Source: an uncultured Roseobacter sp. (lineage in GTDB: Bacteria > Pseudomonadota > Alphaproteobacteria > Rhodobacterales > Rhodobacteraceae). From it: a stretch of 64,000 nucleotides of DNA. Position 1 is the first letter of the stretch, and each line of letters starts with the position of its first letter. The stretch lies in contig NZ_CANMDB010000002.1 of assembly GCF_947496515.1 (NCBI RefSeq), forward strand, positions 434,001-498,000, given 5' to 3'. Below are positions 50,854 through 59,991 of the stretch, one piece after another. Below the pieces are notes generated by a model. The model was not told where the DNA came from. It worked only from the letters and a program-made list of their open reading frames with translations, and made no database searches. A program made the translations under genes and the position numbers.

Positions 50854-51941
50854 TGTATGTGGCGGTCAAAGGGGGTGAGCGCGCCATTGAGAACGCGCAT
50901 GCCTGGCTTGCCGAGGAGCGCAGGGGCGATACCACGATCGCTGAGCTTAGCGTTGCGCAGATCCGTGAACAGCTGAGCCTCGCGGTCAACCGGGTGATGG
51001 CGGAAGGATCGCTTTATGATCCCGACCTCGCCGCGCTGGCGATCAAACAGGCCCGCGGGGACCTCATCGAGGCGATCTTTCTGATCCGCGCCTATCGCAC
51101 GACGCTGCCGCGCTTTGGCGCGTCAGAGCCGGTGGATACCGGTGCCATGGCCTGCGACCGGCGCATCTCGGCCACGTTCAAGGATCTGCCGGGCGGGCAG
51201 ATCCTCGGGCCGACCTTCGACTATACGCACCGGCTTCTGGATTTCAAACTGGCTGCCGACGGCGAGGTCCCTGAGGCACCGACGCAAGCCGCGCAGACCT
51301 CCGAAGTGCCCCATGTCACCGGCTTTCTGAACCGCGAAGGGCTGATCGAGGAGGCGCTGCCCGACGACACCCCGCCCCCCGATCTGACCCGCGCGCCGCT
51401 TGAGATGCCCGCGGACCGCGCCTTGCGGCTACAGGCCCTCACCCGCTCGGACGAAGGCTTTACCCTCGGGCTGGCCTACTCGACGCAGCGCGGCTACGCG
51501 CGCAACCACGCCTTCGTGGGAGAGCTGCGCATCGGCACCGTGCCAGTAGAGATGGAGATCCCCGAGCTTGGCTTTGCCATCGAGATCGGCGAGGTGACGC
51601 TGACCGAATGCGAGACGGTCAACCAGTTCACAGGCTCCAAGACGGAGCCGCCGCAATTCACCCGCGGCTACGGTCTGGTCTTTGGTCAGACGGAGCGCAA
51701 GGCCATTTCCATGGCGCTGGTCGACCGCGCGCTGCGGTGGGAAGAGCTGGGCGAGGAGAACGTAGGCGCCCCTGCTCAGGACGCAGAATTCGTGCTCTAC
51801 CATGCGGATAATATTCAGGCGACGGGTTTTCTGGAGCATATCAAGCTGCCCCATTATGTCGATTTCCAGTCAGAGCTCGAACTGGTGCGAAAGCTGCGCC
51901 GCGAGGCCGGTGCCGATGATGCCAAAGAGGCCGCGGAATGA
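50853..51941 (+). CDS. phnI: C-P lyase subunit PhnI
   Basis: 362 residues. MYVAVKGGERAIENAHAWL, EAIFLIRAYRTTLPRFG, RRISATFKDLPGGQILGPTFDYTHRLLDF and LPHYVDFQSELELVRKLR are PhnI landmarks; the nucleosidase step replacing adenine by the phosphonate is attributed to it. Full length. A 4-base overlap links it to the histidine-phosphatase-like gene. Confidence 0.95.
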   Translation: MYVAVKGGERAIENAHAWLAEERRGDTTIAELSVAQIREQLSLAVNRVMAEGSLYDPDLAALAIKQARGDLIEAIFLIRAYRTTLPRFGASEPVDTGAMACDRRISATFKDLPGGQILGPTFDYTHRLLDFKLAADGEVPEAPTQAAQTSEVPHVTGFLNREGLIEEALPDDTPPPDLTRAPLEMPADRALRLQALTRSDEGFTLGLAYSTQRGYARNHAFVGELRIGTVPVEMEIPELGFAIEIGEVTLTECETVNQFTGSKTEPPQFTRGYGLVFGQTERKAISMALVDRALRWEELGEENVGAPAQDAEFVLYHADNIQATGFLEHIKLPHYVDFQSELELVRKLRREAGADDAKEAAE

Positions 51942-52510
51942 ACCGACAGCTGATCTTTTTGACCCATGCAGAAGTGGAGATCGACCCCGCGGTCGCAGTC
52001 ACCGACTGGGGGTTGTCCGAGACAGGCCGCGCGCGGCACGCCAGTTTCGCGCAAACGGACATCGTGCAGCGGGTCACGGGGCTCTATACCAGCGCGGAAC
52101 GCAAGGCACGCGAAGGGGTGAACCCACTGGCCGCGCGCCTGGGTTTAAATGCGCGGGCGCTGCACGCTCTGGGCGAGAATGACCGCTCTGCCACCGGCTT
52201 CCTGCCGCCGGAGGAATTCGAACGCACGGCGGATGCGTTCTTTGCCAATCCTGACGACAGCATCCGCGGCTGGGAACGCGCACGCGCAGCACAGGCGCGG
52301 GTGGTCGCGAGCCTGCGCACGATTGCGGACCTCGACACGACGACAGGCGATCTCCTGATCGTGGCGCACGGGGCGGTGGGCGCTTTGCTGCGCTGCTGGC
52401 TGAAGGGGATCGAGATCACTCGCGCGGAGGATCAACCGGCGGGCGGCGGCTGCTATTTCATCACCGATCCAGGTCTGAGCGTGCCGCCCGACGACTGGCA
52501 GCGCATATGA
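51938..52510 (+). CDS. Histidine-phosphatase-family protein inside the C-P lyase operon
   Basis: 190 residues of the phosphoglycerate-mutase-like fold. The N-terminal LxRHGE motif reads FLTHAEVE: His10 is kept but the preceding Arg is Thr and the Gly is Ala. TSAERKAREGVNPLAARL stands for the SPxxRAxQT motif with its Arg, and LLIVAHGAVGALLRCWL gives the second His. It sits between phnI and phnJ with ATGA overlap, so it is co-translated. It may hydrolyse a phosphate ester or pyrophosphate of a pathway intermediate (inference), perhaps making up for the absence of phnP here. Confidence 0.78.
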   Translation: MNRQLIFLTHAEVEIDPAVAVTDWGLSETGRARHASFAQTDIVQRVTGLYTSAERKAREGVNPLAARLGLNARALHALGENDRSATGFLPPEEFERTADAFFANPDDSIRGWERARAAQARVVASLRTIADLDTTTGDLLIVAHGAVGALLRCWLKGIEITRAEDQPAGGGCYFITDPGLSVPPDDWQRI

Positions 52511-52520
52511 GGACGCAGAC

Positions 52521-53372
52521 ATGACGGACTACAACTTCGCCTATCTGGACGAGCAGACCAAGCGGATGATCCGCCGCGCGATCCTCAAGGGGCTGGCCAT
52601 TCCTGGCTATCAGGTGCCCTTCGCCAGCCGCGAAATGCCCATGCCCTATGGCTGGGGGACGGGCGGGGTTCAGGTCTCGGCGGCGGTGCTGACGCCACAG
52701 GATACCTTCAAGGTGATCGACCAAGGCGCGGATGACACCACCAACGCCGTCTCCATCCGGCAGTTCTTTGAACGCACCGCGGGCGTCACGACGACCACGA
52801 GGACCGCAGAGGCCACGGTGATCCAGACCCGCCACCGCATCCCCGAAGAGCCTCTGACCGAAGGCCAGATCCTCGTCTATCAGGTCCCGATCCCGGAACC
52901 GCTGCGCTTTCTCGAACCACGGGAGAGCGAGACGCGCAAGATGCACGCGCTGGAGGAATATGGGCTGATGCATGTTAAGCTTTATGAGGACATCGCGCGA
53001 CACGGGCATATCGCCACCTCCTATGCCTATCCGGTCAAGGTGGAAGGGCGCTATGTGATGGACCCCTCGCCCATCCCCAAGTTCGACAATCCCAAGCTGG
53101 GCAATATGGCCGCGATCCAGCTGTTCGGCGCCGGGCGGGAGCAGCGGATCTACGCGCTGCCACCCTACACCGAGGTGGTCAGCCTCGGTTTCGAGGATCA
53201 CCCGTTCGAGGCGTCGAAGGCTGACCACCCCTGCGCGATGTGCGGGGCAACGGACAGCTACCTCGATGAGGTGATCGTGGATGATACCGGCGGACGCATG
53301 TTCGTCTGTTCCGATACCGACTACTGCGCGACCCGGCAGGCAGCGGGCCACCGGGGGAGCGAGGCCGCATGA
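52521..53372 (+). CDS. phnJ: C-P lyase catalytic subunit PhnJ
   Basis: 283 residues. YQVPFASREMPMPYGWGTGG and DPSPIPKFDNPKLGNMAAIQL are invariant PhnJ stretches. The four Cys that bind the iron-sulfur/metal site are at 238, 241 (CAMC), 263 and 269, as in the radical-SAM C-P lyase. It splits ribose-1-methylphosphonate-5-phosphate to methane and a cyclic phosphate. It is followed by the NIPSNAP gene with a 4-base overlap. Confidence 0.97.
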   Translation: MTDYNFAYLDEQTKRMIRRAILKGLAIPGYQVPFASREMPMPYGWGTGGVQVSAAVLTPQDTFKVIDQGADDTTNAVSIRQFFERTAGVTTTTRTAEATVIQTRHRIPEEPLTEGQILVYQVPIPEPLRFLEPRESETRKMHALEEYGLMHVKLYEDIARHGHIATSYAYPVKVEGRYVMDPSPIPKFDNPKLGNMAAIQLFGAGREQRIYALPPYTEVVSLGFEDHPFEASKADHPCAMCGATDSYLDEVIVDDTGGRMFVCSDTDYCATRQAAGHRGSEAA

Positions 53373-53707
53373 TCAATCAGCTGCGCATCTACACCGTGCC
53401 CACAGACAACCGGCAGCCATTTCTCGCGCGTTTTCGCGATCACGCCGCGCGCATCATGACGGCCCATGGTTTCGCGATCCAGGCCATGTGGACAAACGAG
53501 ACGGAGGGGGATCCGCGCTTCGTCTACCTGCTGGCATGGCGGGACGAAGACCATATGCGCACCTGTTGGGAGGCTTTCATGGCGGATCCCGACTGGGCAC
53601 GGATCAAGCAGGAGACCGCCGCAGAGCACGGCACTTTCGTCCTGGGGATCGAGGATCTCACGCTCACGCCCACCGAGTTTTCCACCGCGATCGGAGCCAT
53701 GTCATGA
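53369..53707 (+). CDS. NIPSNAP-family small protein in the C-P lyase operon
   Basis: 112 residues, ferredoxin-like dimeric alpha/beta barrel type. QLRIYTVPTDNRQPFLARFRDHAARIMTAHGF and FVYLLAWRDEDHMRTCWEAFMADPDWARIKQ are NIPSNAP patterns. It is placed exactly between phnJ and phnK with 4-base overlaps on both sides, so it is part of the operon. Function unknown; possibly a small-molecule binding accessory or protection factor for the oxygen-sensitive PhnJ (speculation). Confidence 0.8.
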   Translation: MINQLRIYTVPTDNRQPFLARFRDHAARIMTAHGFAIQAMWTNETEGDPRFVYLLAWRDEDHMRTCWEAFMADPDWARIKQETAAEHGTFVLGIEDLTLTPTEFSTAIGAMS

Positions 53708-54474
53708 CCCCGCTTCTGTCCGTTCAGGCGCTGTCGAAACACTACGGCGCGCATATCGGCTGCGCGGATGTGTCCTTTGATCTCTATCCCGGCGAGGTCA
53801 TGGGCATCGTCGGCGAAAGCGGGTCTGGCAAGTCCACCTTGCTCAACTGCATGGCCGGGCATCTGACGCCCGACGCGGGCCGCGTCTTCTTCGACACCCG
53901 TGCGGAGGGGCCGCGCGATACCCTCACCATGTCCGAACCTGAACGGCGGATGCTGGGGCGCACCGACTGGGCCTTTGTTCACCAGCACGCGCGCGATGGC
54001 CTGCGCATGGGCGTCAGCGCGGGTGGCAACGTGGGCGAACGGTTGATGGCGGTGGGCGCGCGGCACTACGGCGACATTCGCGGCAAGGCGGTGGACTGGC
54101 TGGGCCGGGTGGAGATCGACGGCAGCCGCGTCGACGACCGGCCCACGACCTTTTCGGGCGGCATGCAACAGCGACTGCAGATCGCACGCAATCTGGTGAC
54201 CGGGCCGCGGCTGGTCTTCATGGATGAACCGACGGGCGGGCTGGATGTCTCGGTGCAAGCGCGGCTGCTGGATCTATTGCGCGGCCTTGTCCGCGACATG
54301 GGGCTGTCGGCCATCATCGTCACCCATGATCTGGCCGTGGTCCGCCTGCTCGCCGACCGTCTGATGGTGATGAAATCGGGCCGCGTGGTCGAGGCAGGCC
54401 TGACCGATCAGGTGCTGGACGATCCGCAGCACGCCTACAGCCAGCTTCTCGTCAGTTCCGTTTTGCAGGTGTGA
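53704..54474 (+). CDS. phnK: C-P lyase ATP-binding protein PhnK
   Basis: 256 residues from ATG 53704; the frame stays open far upstream inside phnJ but only this start fits. Walker A GESGSGKS, signature FSGGMQQRLQIARNLVTGP, Walker B LVFMDEPTGGLDVS. The SQVGEDLxxRRT-like region reads HQHARDGLRMGVSAGGN, typical for PhnK. It docks on the GHIJ core as an ABC-type ATPase. Confidence 0.93.
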   Translation: MTPLLSVQALSKHYGAHIGCADVSFDLYPGEVMGIVGESGSGKSTLLNCMAGHLTPDAGRVFFDTRAEGPRDTLTMSEPERRMLGRTDWAFVHQHARDGLRMGVSAGGNVGERLMAVGARHYGDIRGKAVDWLGRVEIDGSRVDDRPTTFSGGMQQRLQIARNLVTGPRLVFMDEPTGGLDVSVQARLLDLLRGLVRDMGLSAIIVTHDLAVVRLLADRLMVMKSGRVVEAGLTDQVLDDPQHAYSQLLVSSVLQV

Positions 54475-54477
54475 GAA

Positions 54478-55161
54478 ATGATTGAACTCCGCGACGTGTC
54501 CAAGACCTTTACCCTGCACAATCAGGGCAGCGCCGTCATCGAGGTGCTGAGCCGCGTGTCCTTCTCCGTCGCACCGGGCGAGTGCGTTGCCCTCACCGGC
54601 GCGTCGGGGGCGGGCAAATCCACGCTGATGCGGATGATCTACGGCAACTACCTGACAGCAAGCGGCGCCATCCGCATCGGGGACGTGGATCTGGCGCAGG
54701 CCGAGCCGCGCCAGATCATCCAGCTGCGGCGCGAGGTATTGGGCTACGTGAGCCAGTTTCTGAGGGTGGTCCCTCGGGTGCCGACGCTGGAAGTGGTGGC
54801 GGAACCCTTGCGTGCGGTCGGTGTCCCGGCGGATGCGGCAGAGGCTCGGGCCCGTGCCCTGCTGAGCCAGCTCAACATCCCCGAACGGTTGTGGTCGCTG
54901 TCACCCACCACGTTCTCGGGGGGCGAGCAGCAGCGGGTCAACATCGCCCGCGGTTTCGCGCATGGCTACCCGGCGATGCTGCTGGACGAGCCCACGGCGA
55001 GCCTCGATCCGGTCAACCGCGCGGTGGTGCTGTCGCTGATCACCGAGGCCAAGGCGCGCGGCGCCGCGATCATCGGGATCTTTCACGACGCTGCCGCCCG
55101 CGAAGCCGTCTGTGACCGCGAGATTGACGTCAGCCGATTTACCCCGCAGGCAGCGGCATGA
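54478..55161 (+). CDS. phnL: C-P lyase ATP-binding protein PhnL
   Basis: 227 residues. IELRDVSKTFTLHNQGSAVIEVL opens the PhnL family; Walker A GASGAGKS, Q-loop YVSQFLRVVPRVPTLEVVAEPL, signature FSGGEQQRVNIARGF, Walker B AMLLDEPTASLDP. YVSQFLRVIPR is specific to PhnL. It pairs with PhnK; 3 bases separate the genes. Confidence 0.95.
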   Translation: MIELRDVSKTFTLHNQGSAVIEVLSRVSFSVAPGECVALTGASGAGKSTLMRMIYGNYLTASGAIRIGDVDLAQAEPRQIIQLRREVLGYVSQFLRVVPRVPTLEVVAEPLRAVGVPADAAEARARALLSQLNIPERLWSLSPTTFSGGEQQRVNIARGFAHGYPAMLLDEPTASLDPVNRAVVLSLITEAKARGAAIIGIFHDAAAREAVCDREIDVSRFTPQAAA

Positions 55162-55706
55162 CCCGCGCGCGTCTGATCGCCGTTGTGGGTCCTTCCGGCG
55201 TGGGCAAGGACAGCGTGATGGCGGGGATCTGCGCGGCACTGCCGGGGATGCACCTTGTCCGGCGGGTGATTACCCGCGCACCGGGGTTGGCGGGGGAGGC
55301 CTATGACGCCGTGACGCCCCAGCAGTTCGACGCGATGCGCGACGCGGGTGACTTTTCGCTCCACTGGCGCGCGCATGGGTTGCGGTACGGCATACCGACG
55401 CAGGAGACCCGCGCGCTGGATCACGGGACGGCGTGTCTCGTAAACCTGTCGCGCAGCGTGCTGAGTGAGGCCAATGCGGCCTTTCCCGGGCTCAAGGTGC
55501 TGAACATCACGGCGACACCTGAGACGCTGGCCAGCCGTCTTGCCGCCCGCGGCCGCGAGAACGATGCGGAGATTGCCGAGCGGCTGATCCATGCGGAAAG
55601 ACCGCTGCCAGAAGGGCTGGACATCACCCCTGTCCCGAACGACGGCCCGCTCAGCGAGACTGTCGAGCATGCGCTGAGCGTGCTTGCGCCCGCGCGTGTC
55701 TCGTGA
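55158..55706 (+). CDS. phnN: Ribose 1,5-bisphosphokinase PhnN
   Basis: 182 residues, guanylate-kinase-like. P-loop GPSGVGKDS, RRVITRAPG (the substrate loop), HWRAHGLRYGIP and TPETLASRLAARGREN are PhnN features. It makes PRPP from ribose 1,5-bisphosphate, recycling the sugar of the C-P lyase pathway. Overlaps phnL by 4 bases. Confidence 0.93.
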   Translation: MTRARLIAVVGPSGVGKDSVMAGICAALPGMHLVRRVITRAPGLAGEAYDAVTPQQFDAMRDAGDFSLHWRAHGLRYGIPTQETRALDHGTACLVNLSRSVLSEANAAFPGLKVLNITATPETLASRLAARGRENDAEIAERLIHAERPLPEGLDITPVPNDGPLSETVEHALSVLAPARVS

Positions 55707-55794
55707 GCAGGAGGCCTGACAAAGCCGTGGTCCGGCGCGCGCCCTTTCGCGGGGGCCCGCCGCGCGACCAGCAGCGGCAGATTGAGAGATCGAC

Positions 55795-56988
55795 ATGAAT
55801 TCACCCCTTCCAGCCTCCACCCTGACACCGGCCAGCGATCCCGCCGCGGGCGGTGATGTGTGCCTTGCCAATGCGCAGTTGGTGCTAAGCAATGGCCTTC
55901 TGTCCGGGTACATCACCATAGAAAACGGGCGGATTACCGAGATCACCGAAGGCGACCGGATCCCGCCCGGCGCGCTGGATTGTGCAGGCGATCTGGTGAT
56001 CCCGGGTCTGGTGGAGCTGCACACCGACAACGTCGAGCGGCATATCGAGCCGCGACCGGAGGTGGACTGGCCCCATCTGCCCGCCCTGATCGCCCATGAT
56101 GCGGAATTGGCCTCCACGGGCATCACCACGGTCTTTGATGCGATGCGCGCGGGCTCGATCCACAGTGGCAAGGGGCGTTACAATAACTACGCGCGTGACC
56201 TTGCGGATGAGCTGCTGGCGGCGCGGGCGGAGGGTCTGTTCAAGATCAGCCACTTTCTGCACTTGCGGGCGGAGATCTGCTCCGAAACGCTGCTGGAGGA
56301 ACTGGCCGCCTTCGGCCCACAGGACCGCGTCGGCATCGTCAGCCTGATGGATCACACGCCGGGGCAGCGTCAGTTCCGCGATCTGAGCGCGCTCAAGACC
56401 TATGTGGCCAAGAAACGCGGCATGACGGACGCGGATTTCGCCCTGCATGTGGCAAACCTGCTGGACCTGCAGAAACGTTTCGGCGCTAAACACGAGACCG
56501 GTGCGGTGGCAGAGGCCGCGCGTCTGGGGGCTGTGCTGGCCAGCCATGACGATACCACGGCAGAGCATGTGGCGACTTCTGCAGCGAACGGCGTGGGGTT
56601 TGCGGAATTTCCCACAACGCGCAGGGCAGCGGAGGCCTGCCGGGCCCAAGGTATCGCCGTCATGATGGGCGCGCCCAACCTGATCCGCGGTGGCTCCCAT
56701 TCGGGCAATGTGGCGGCGCGCGAACTGGCGGAGGCGGATCTGCTCGATATCGTCTCTTCGGATTACGTGCCGTCGGCGTTGCTGCTCTCCGCCTTTCAGC
56801 TTGCCGAGCTGTGGGGCGATCTGCCCCGCGCCATCGCCACCGTGACCCGCAACCCGGCCCGCGCCGCACGGCTCACCGACCGCGGTGCGCTGAAAACCGG
56901 CCTCCGGGGCGATGTGCTGCGGGTGCGCAAAGCCGGCACCACACCGCTGCTGCGCGGGGTATGGAGCCACGGGATACGGGTCAGCTGA
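55795..56988 (+). CDS. phnM: Ribose-1-methylphosphonate triphosphate diphosphatase PhnM
   Basis: 397 residues, amidohydrolase barrel. IPGLVELHTDNVERHIEPRP contains the first metal-ligand His, SLMDHTPGQRQFRD and ASHDDTTAEHV further ligands, and SDYVPSALLLSAF the C-terminal Asp. It removes diphosphate from the triphosphate before C-P bond cleavage. It is 88 bases after phnN and ends the operon before a strong hairpin at 56997-57026. Confidence 0.95.
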   Translation: MNSPLPASTLTPASDPAAGGDVCLANAQLVLSNGLLSGYITIENGRITEITEGDRIPPGALDCAGDLVIPGLVELHTDNVERHIEPRPEVDWPHLPALIAHDAELASTGITTVFDAMRAGSIHSGKGRYNNYARDLADELLAARAEGLFKISHFLHLRAEICSETLLEELAAFGPQDRVGIVSLMDHTPGQRQFRDLSALKTYVAKKRGMTDADFALHVANLLDLQKRFGAKHETGAVAEAARLGAVLASHDDTTAEHVATSAANGVGFAEFPTTRRAAEACRAQGIAVMMGAPNLIRGGSHSGNVAARELAEADLLDIVSSDYVPSALLLSAFQLAELWGDLPRAIATVTRNPARAARLTDRGALKTGLRGDVLRVRKAGTTPLLRGVWSHGIRVS

Positions 56989-56996
56989 CCCGCTGC

Positions 56997-57026
56997 GTCG
57001 GCGCCCCCAGCGAGGAGGGCGCCGAC
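56997..57026. terminator. Strong hairpin ending the C-P lyase operon
   Basis: GTCGGCGCCC (56997-57006) and GGGCGCCGAC (57017-57026) are perfect 10-bp arms with a 10-base loop. It lies between the convergent phnM and GMC oxidoreductase stops, a probable bidirectional terminator. Confidence 0.75.
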
Positions 57027-57031
57027 TGGTC

Positions 57032-58603
57032 TCAGATGTTACCCGCGTTCATTTCACGCGCGATGTGATCTGCCTGACGGATCGCCAGCGCCACGATGGT
57101 CAGCGTCGGGTTTTCCGCACCGCCCGTGGTGAACTGGGATCCGTCCGACACAAAGAGGTTGGCGATGTCATGGGTCTGGCCCCATTTGTTGACAACGCCG
57201 TCCTCTGGCCGTTCCGACATGCGGTTGGTCCCCAGGTTGTGGGTCGAGGGATAGGGCGGCGTCGGGAAGACGCGCGTCGCACCCACCGCCTCATAGACCG
57301 CAGCCCCCTGTTTGTAGGCGTGGTTACGCATCGCGATGTCATTGGGGTGGTCATCGAAATGCACATTGGGCACGGGCAGACCCCATTGGTCCTTCACCTC
57401 CTCATTCAGCGTCACGCGGTTGCTGCTCTGCGGCATGTCCTCCCCCACGATCCACATGCCCGCCATGTTCTCATAAGCATCAAGCGCCGTGGTGAACTCG
57501 CGCCCCCAGCCGCCCGGATCGAGGAAGGCCGCCATGAACGGCAGCCCGAGCGCAAGTGTCTCCAGCTCGTAGCCGCCGACGAAACCGCGCGCGGGATCGT
57601 GGTGCGCCTCGTCCTGAATGATCCCCGCCATGGTCGTGCCGCGCCACATCTTCACCGGCTTGTCGAAGGTCGCGTAGACCGACCCCGTCATATGCCGCAT
57701 ATAGTTGCGCCCCACCTGATCGGAGGAGTTGGCAAGACCGTTGGGAAACATGTCAGACGCTGAGTTGAGCAGTAGCCGCGGCGATTCAAACGAGTTGCCG
57801 GCCACGCAGACAATCCGTGCCTTCTGCATCTGCAGATCCCCCGCGGCGTCGAAATACTCCACGCCGGTGACCTTGCCGCTCTCGTCGTGCAGGATGCGCG
57901 CCACATGCGCCTCGGAGCGGACTTCGAGATTGCCCGTGGCCTCGCCCTGCGGGATGTCCACGTAGCCCGCGGACCACTTGGCCCCCCATTTGCAGCCCTG
58001 AAAGCAGAAACCCGTCTGCTGGCACATGCTCCGCGCACTGTCATCGGTGCTGTTGATCGCCATGCGACCGGTGCTGACCTGGCTGTAGCCCACCGCCTTG
58101 GCGCCCTTCTCGAACACCATGTAGTTGTTGTTGCCAGGCAGGCCGGGGCGGTCGCCGGTGCGGGTCACACCCAGCTTGTCCTCCGCCTGTTCGTACCAGG
58201 GTGCCATCTCGGCACCGTCGATGGGCCAGTCGAGCAGGCTCGCGCCCTCCACCTCTCCGTAGCTGGTCGCGGCCTTCCACTCGTGGTCCTGAAACCGCAG
58301 CGAGGCCCCGGCCCAGTGCTGGGTCGTGCCGCCGACAGATTTCACAATCCACGCAGGCAGGCCCGAGAAGTCTTTGGCCACCCGCCAATCACCCGATGTG
58401 GTCCGCGGGTCCAGCCAGGCCAGTTGCCCGAAACTGTCCCATTCATCATTGATGAAATCTTCCGGCAGGTGCCGCTTGCCCGCCTCCAGTGCGACAACGC
58501 TCACGCCCTTTTGCGCCAGTTCGTTGGCCAGCACGCCGCCGCCCGCGCCCGTGCCGATGATGACGACAACGCTGTCGTCGGTGAGATCAAATGGTGCCGT
58601 CAT
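57032..58603 (-). CDS. GMC-family FAD oxidoreductase (gluconate-dehydrogenase-type large subunit)
   Basis: 523 residues. VVVIIGTGAGGGVLANELAQKG is the FAD-binding fold and VKSVGGTTQHWAGASLRF the second flavin motif. ARSMCQQTGFCFQGCKWGAKW contains a Cys-rich segment seen in membrane-linked gluconate/sorbitol-type dehydrogenases, and the C-terminal VSDGSQFTTGGAENPTLTIVALAIRQAD has the GMC catalytic region. It follows the Tat-signal subunit 3 gene by 17 bases and is probably exported bound to it. Periplasmic oxidation of a sugar or alcohol is expected; no cytochrome c subunit gene is next to it. Confidence 0.87.
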   Translation of the reverse strand: MTAPFDLTDDSVVVIIGTGAGGGVLANELAQKGVSVVALEAGKRHLPEDFINDEWDSFGQLAWLDPRTTSGDWRVAKDFSGLPAWIVKSVGGTTQHWAGASLRFQDHEWKAATSYGEVEGASLLDWPIDGAEMAPWYEQAEDKLGVTRTGDRPGLPGNNNYMVFEKGAKAVGYSQVSTGRMAINSTDDSARSMCQQTGFCFQGCKWGAKWSAGYVDIPQGEATGNLEVRSEAHVARILHDESGKVTGVEYFDAAGDLQMQKARIVCVAGNSFESPRLLLNSASDMFPNGLANSSDQVGRNYMRHMTGSVYATFDKPVKMWRGTTMAGIIQDEAHHDPARGFVGGYELETLALGLPFMAAFLDPGGWGREFTTALDAYENMAGMWIVGEDMPQSSNRVTLNEEVKDQWGLPVPNVHFDDHPNDIAMRNHAYKQGAAVYEAVGATRVFPTPPYPSTHNLGTNRMSERPEDGVVNKWGQTHDIANLFVSDGSQFTTGGAENPTLTIVALAIRQADHIAREMNAGNI

Positions 58604-58620
58604 GGTGCCGTATCTCCCCC

Positions 58621-59145
58621 TTAAATCCAGTTGATGTCGTCAAAGCCGCGGTCGATGTAGCCACCGTGCTCAAACGAAGAGCCCTCGTAGCCAAAGATCG
58701 GCCAGACCGCTTTCTGGTTGTAAAGCCCGGTCACCAGCCCACCGCGGACGGTCTGAAAGAACGCGTCCTCTTCCATGGAGCGCAGCACGTCCACCCGGTC
58801 CCGCTCCCAGCCGATGTCGAGGTAATTGGCGCCCTTCAGCTCCTGCGCGCGGGCATCCAGTGCCGCGATGCCGGTCGAGATCATATCGGCGCTCTCGGGC
58901 GTGTCGTAGCCCTTGACGGCGATCACGTAGTGCTCGTCCGGCACCTTGTCGTGCGGGTAGATATCGCGCGCCATCTGCACCAGCGTGGCAAAGGTCTCCG
59001 GCTTGATCGCATCCATCTGCGTTGCCCAGGCGGCGTTGGGCGCGGCAAGAAATCCCGCCCCTACCACAAAAGACGCCCCTGCCGCGCTCGTTGCTTTGAG
59101 TAAATCCCGCCGCGTCAACCGGCGCAGGCTCTCCCTGTCAGACAT
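58621..59145 (-). CDS. Gluconate 2-dehydrogenase subunit 3 family protein, Tat-exported
   Basis: 174 residues from ATG 59145, set by GGAGGAGA seven bases upstream. A Tat signal (SLRRLTRRDLLKATSAAGAS) leads into ETFATLVQMARDIYPHDKVPDEHYV and FFQTVRGGLVTGLYNQKAVWPIFGYEG, the subunit 3 pattern; the small subunit guides the flavoprotein encoded next through the Tat pathway. Confidence 0.88.
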   Translation of the reverse strand: MSDRESLRRLTRRDLLKATSAAGASFVVGAGFLAAPNAAWATQMDAIKPETFATLVQMARDIYPHDKVPDEHYVIAVKGYDTPESADMISTGIAALDARAQELKGANYLDIGWERDRVDVLRSMEEDAFFQTVRGGLVTGLYNQKAVWPIFGYEGSSFEHGGYIDRGFDDINWI

Positions 59146-59188
59146 GTTCTGGTCTCCTCCCATGATGTCGTCCTATGTCATGTCGCGG

Positions 59189-59584
59189 TCATTTGAACCG
59201 CCCGCCGCGCTCCAGCACTTCGATCTGGTAGCCATCGGGGTCCGCGACAAAGAAAAACCGGGCGATGCGTTCGCCGCCCGGTGCGAATTCCACCAGCTTG
59301 CGCGGGGCCAGCCCTTCGGCCTCAAACCGCGCATGCTCTGCCTCAAGATCCGCGACCGACACGGCCAGATGGCCGTAGCCATCGCCCAGGTCATAGGGTT
59401 TCGTCTGGCTCTTGTTGATGGTCAGTTCCAGCTCGAACTCGGTCTCGGCATTCGACAGGTAGACGAGCGTGAAATCGTCAAAGTCGAGCCGGTCCGCGAC
59501 CTTCAGCCCGAAGGCACGGTCGTAGAACTGAACGGAGCGCGCCTCATCAAGGACGCGGATCATCGAGTGGATCTGTTTGGCCAA
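59189..59584 (-). CDS. Glyoxalase I/VOC family protein
   Basis: 131 residues. IHSMIRVLDEARSVQFYDRAFGL and ETEFELELTINKSQTKPYDLGDGYGHLAVSVADLEAEHARFEAEG and FFFVADPDGYQIEVLERGG are lactoylglutathione-lyase signatures with the His and two Glu metal ligands. TTG 59584 is the likely start because AGGAGA lies 6-7 bases before it. It could detoxify methylglyoxal or an aldehyde produced by the neighbouring oxidoreductase. Confidence 0.85.
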   Translation of the reverse strand: MAKQIHSMIRVLDEARSVQFYDRAFGLKVADRLDFDDFTLVYLSNAETEFELELTINKSQTKPYDLGDGYGHLAVSVADLEAEHARFEAEGLAPRKLVEFAPGGERIARFFFVADPDGYQIEVLERGGRFK

Positions 59585-59697
59585 AGCTGTCTCCTGCGGG
59601 TGCGAAAGCGGTAGGAGATCAGCTTAGAGGCGGCGCGCCATGGCATGGGTAGTAGCCCGATACTACCCGCCCCGGATTTTTTCGTGTATCTCCGGCG

Positions 59698-59991
59698 CTA
59701 TTCGGCGGCGACAGCGCTTTGGTCGGCCCCGCGCGACAGCTCCAGAAACTTGAGGCACGCACAGCGCAGCAGCGACGTGAAATTCGTCGGCTCGCCGTGT
59801 TGTTCCAGCACTTCGGCATGCAGGGTGGAGATGAACACCGGCGTCGTCACACCGTCACGGCCAGCCAGCTCATCAAGCGTTTCCCAAAAGGCATTTTCCA
59901 ACCGGATCGACGTGCTTTGCCCATTCAGCCGCAGGCGACGCGTGGTACTGGCGTAGCGATCAGGGTCCTGCCCCGCAAAGACTTCACACAT
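59698..59991 (-). CDS. Ribbon-helix-helix domain protein
   Basis: 97 residues. RLRLNGQSTSIRLENAFWETLDELAGRDGVTTPVFISTLHAEVLE matches the alphaproteobacterial RHH_4 domain (beta strand followed by two helices), probably a DNA-binding dimer. A GGGAGGG site supports the ATG. Isolated gene; target unknown. Confidence 0.8.
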   Translation of the reverse strand: MCEVFAGQDPDRYASTTRRLRLNGQSTSIRLENAFWETLDELAGRDGVTTPVFISTLHAEVLEQHGEPTNFTSLLRCACLKFLELSRGADQSAVAAE

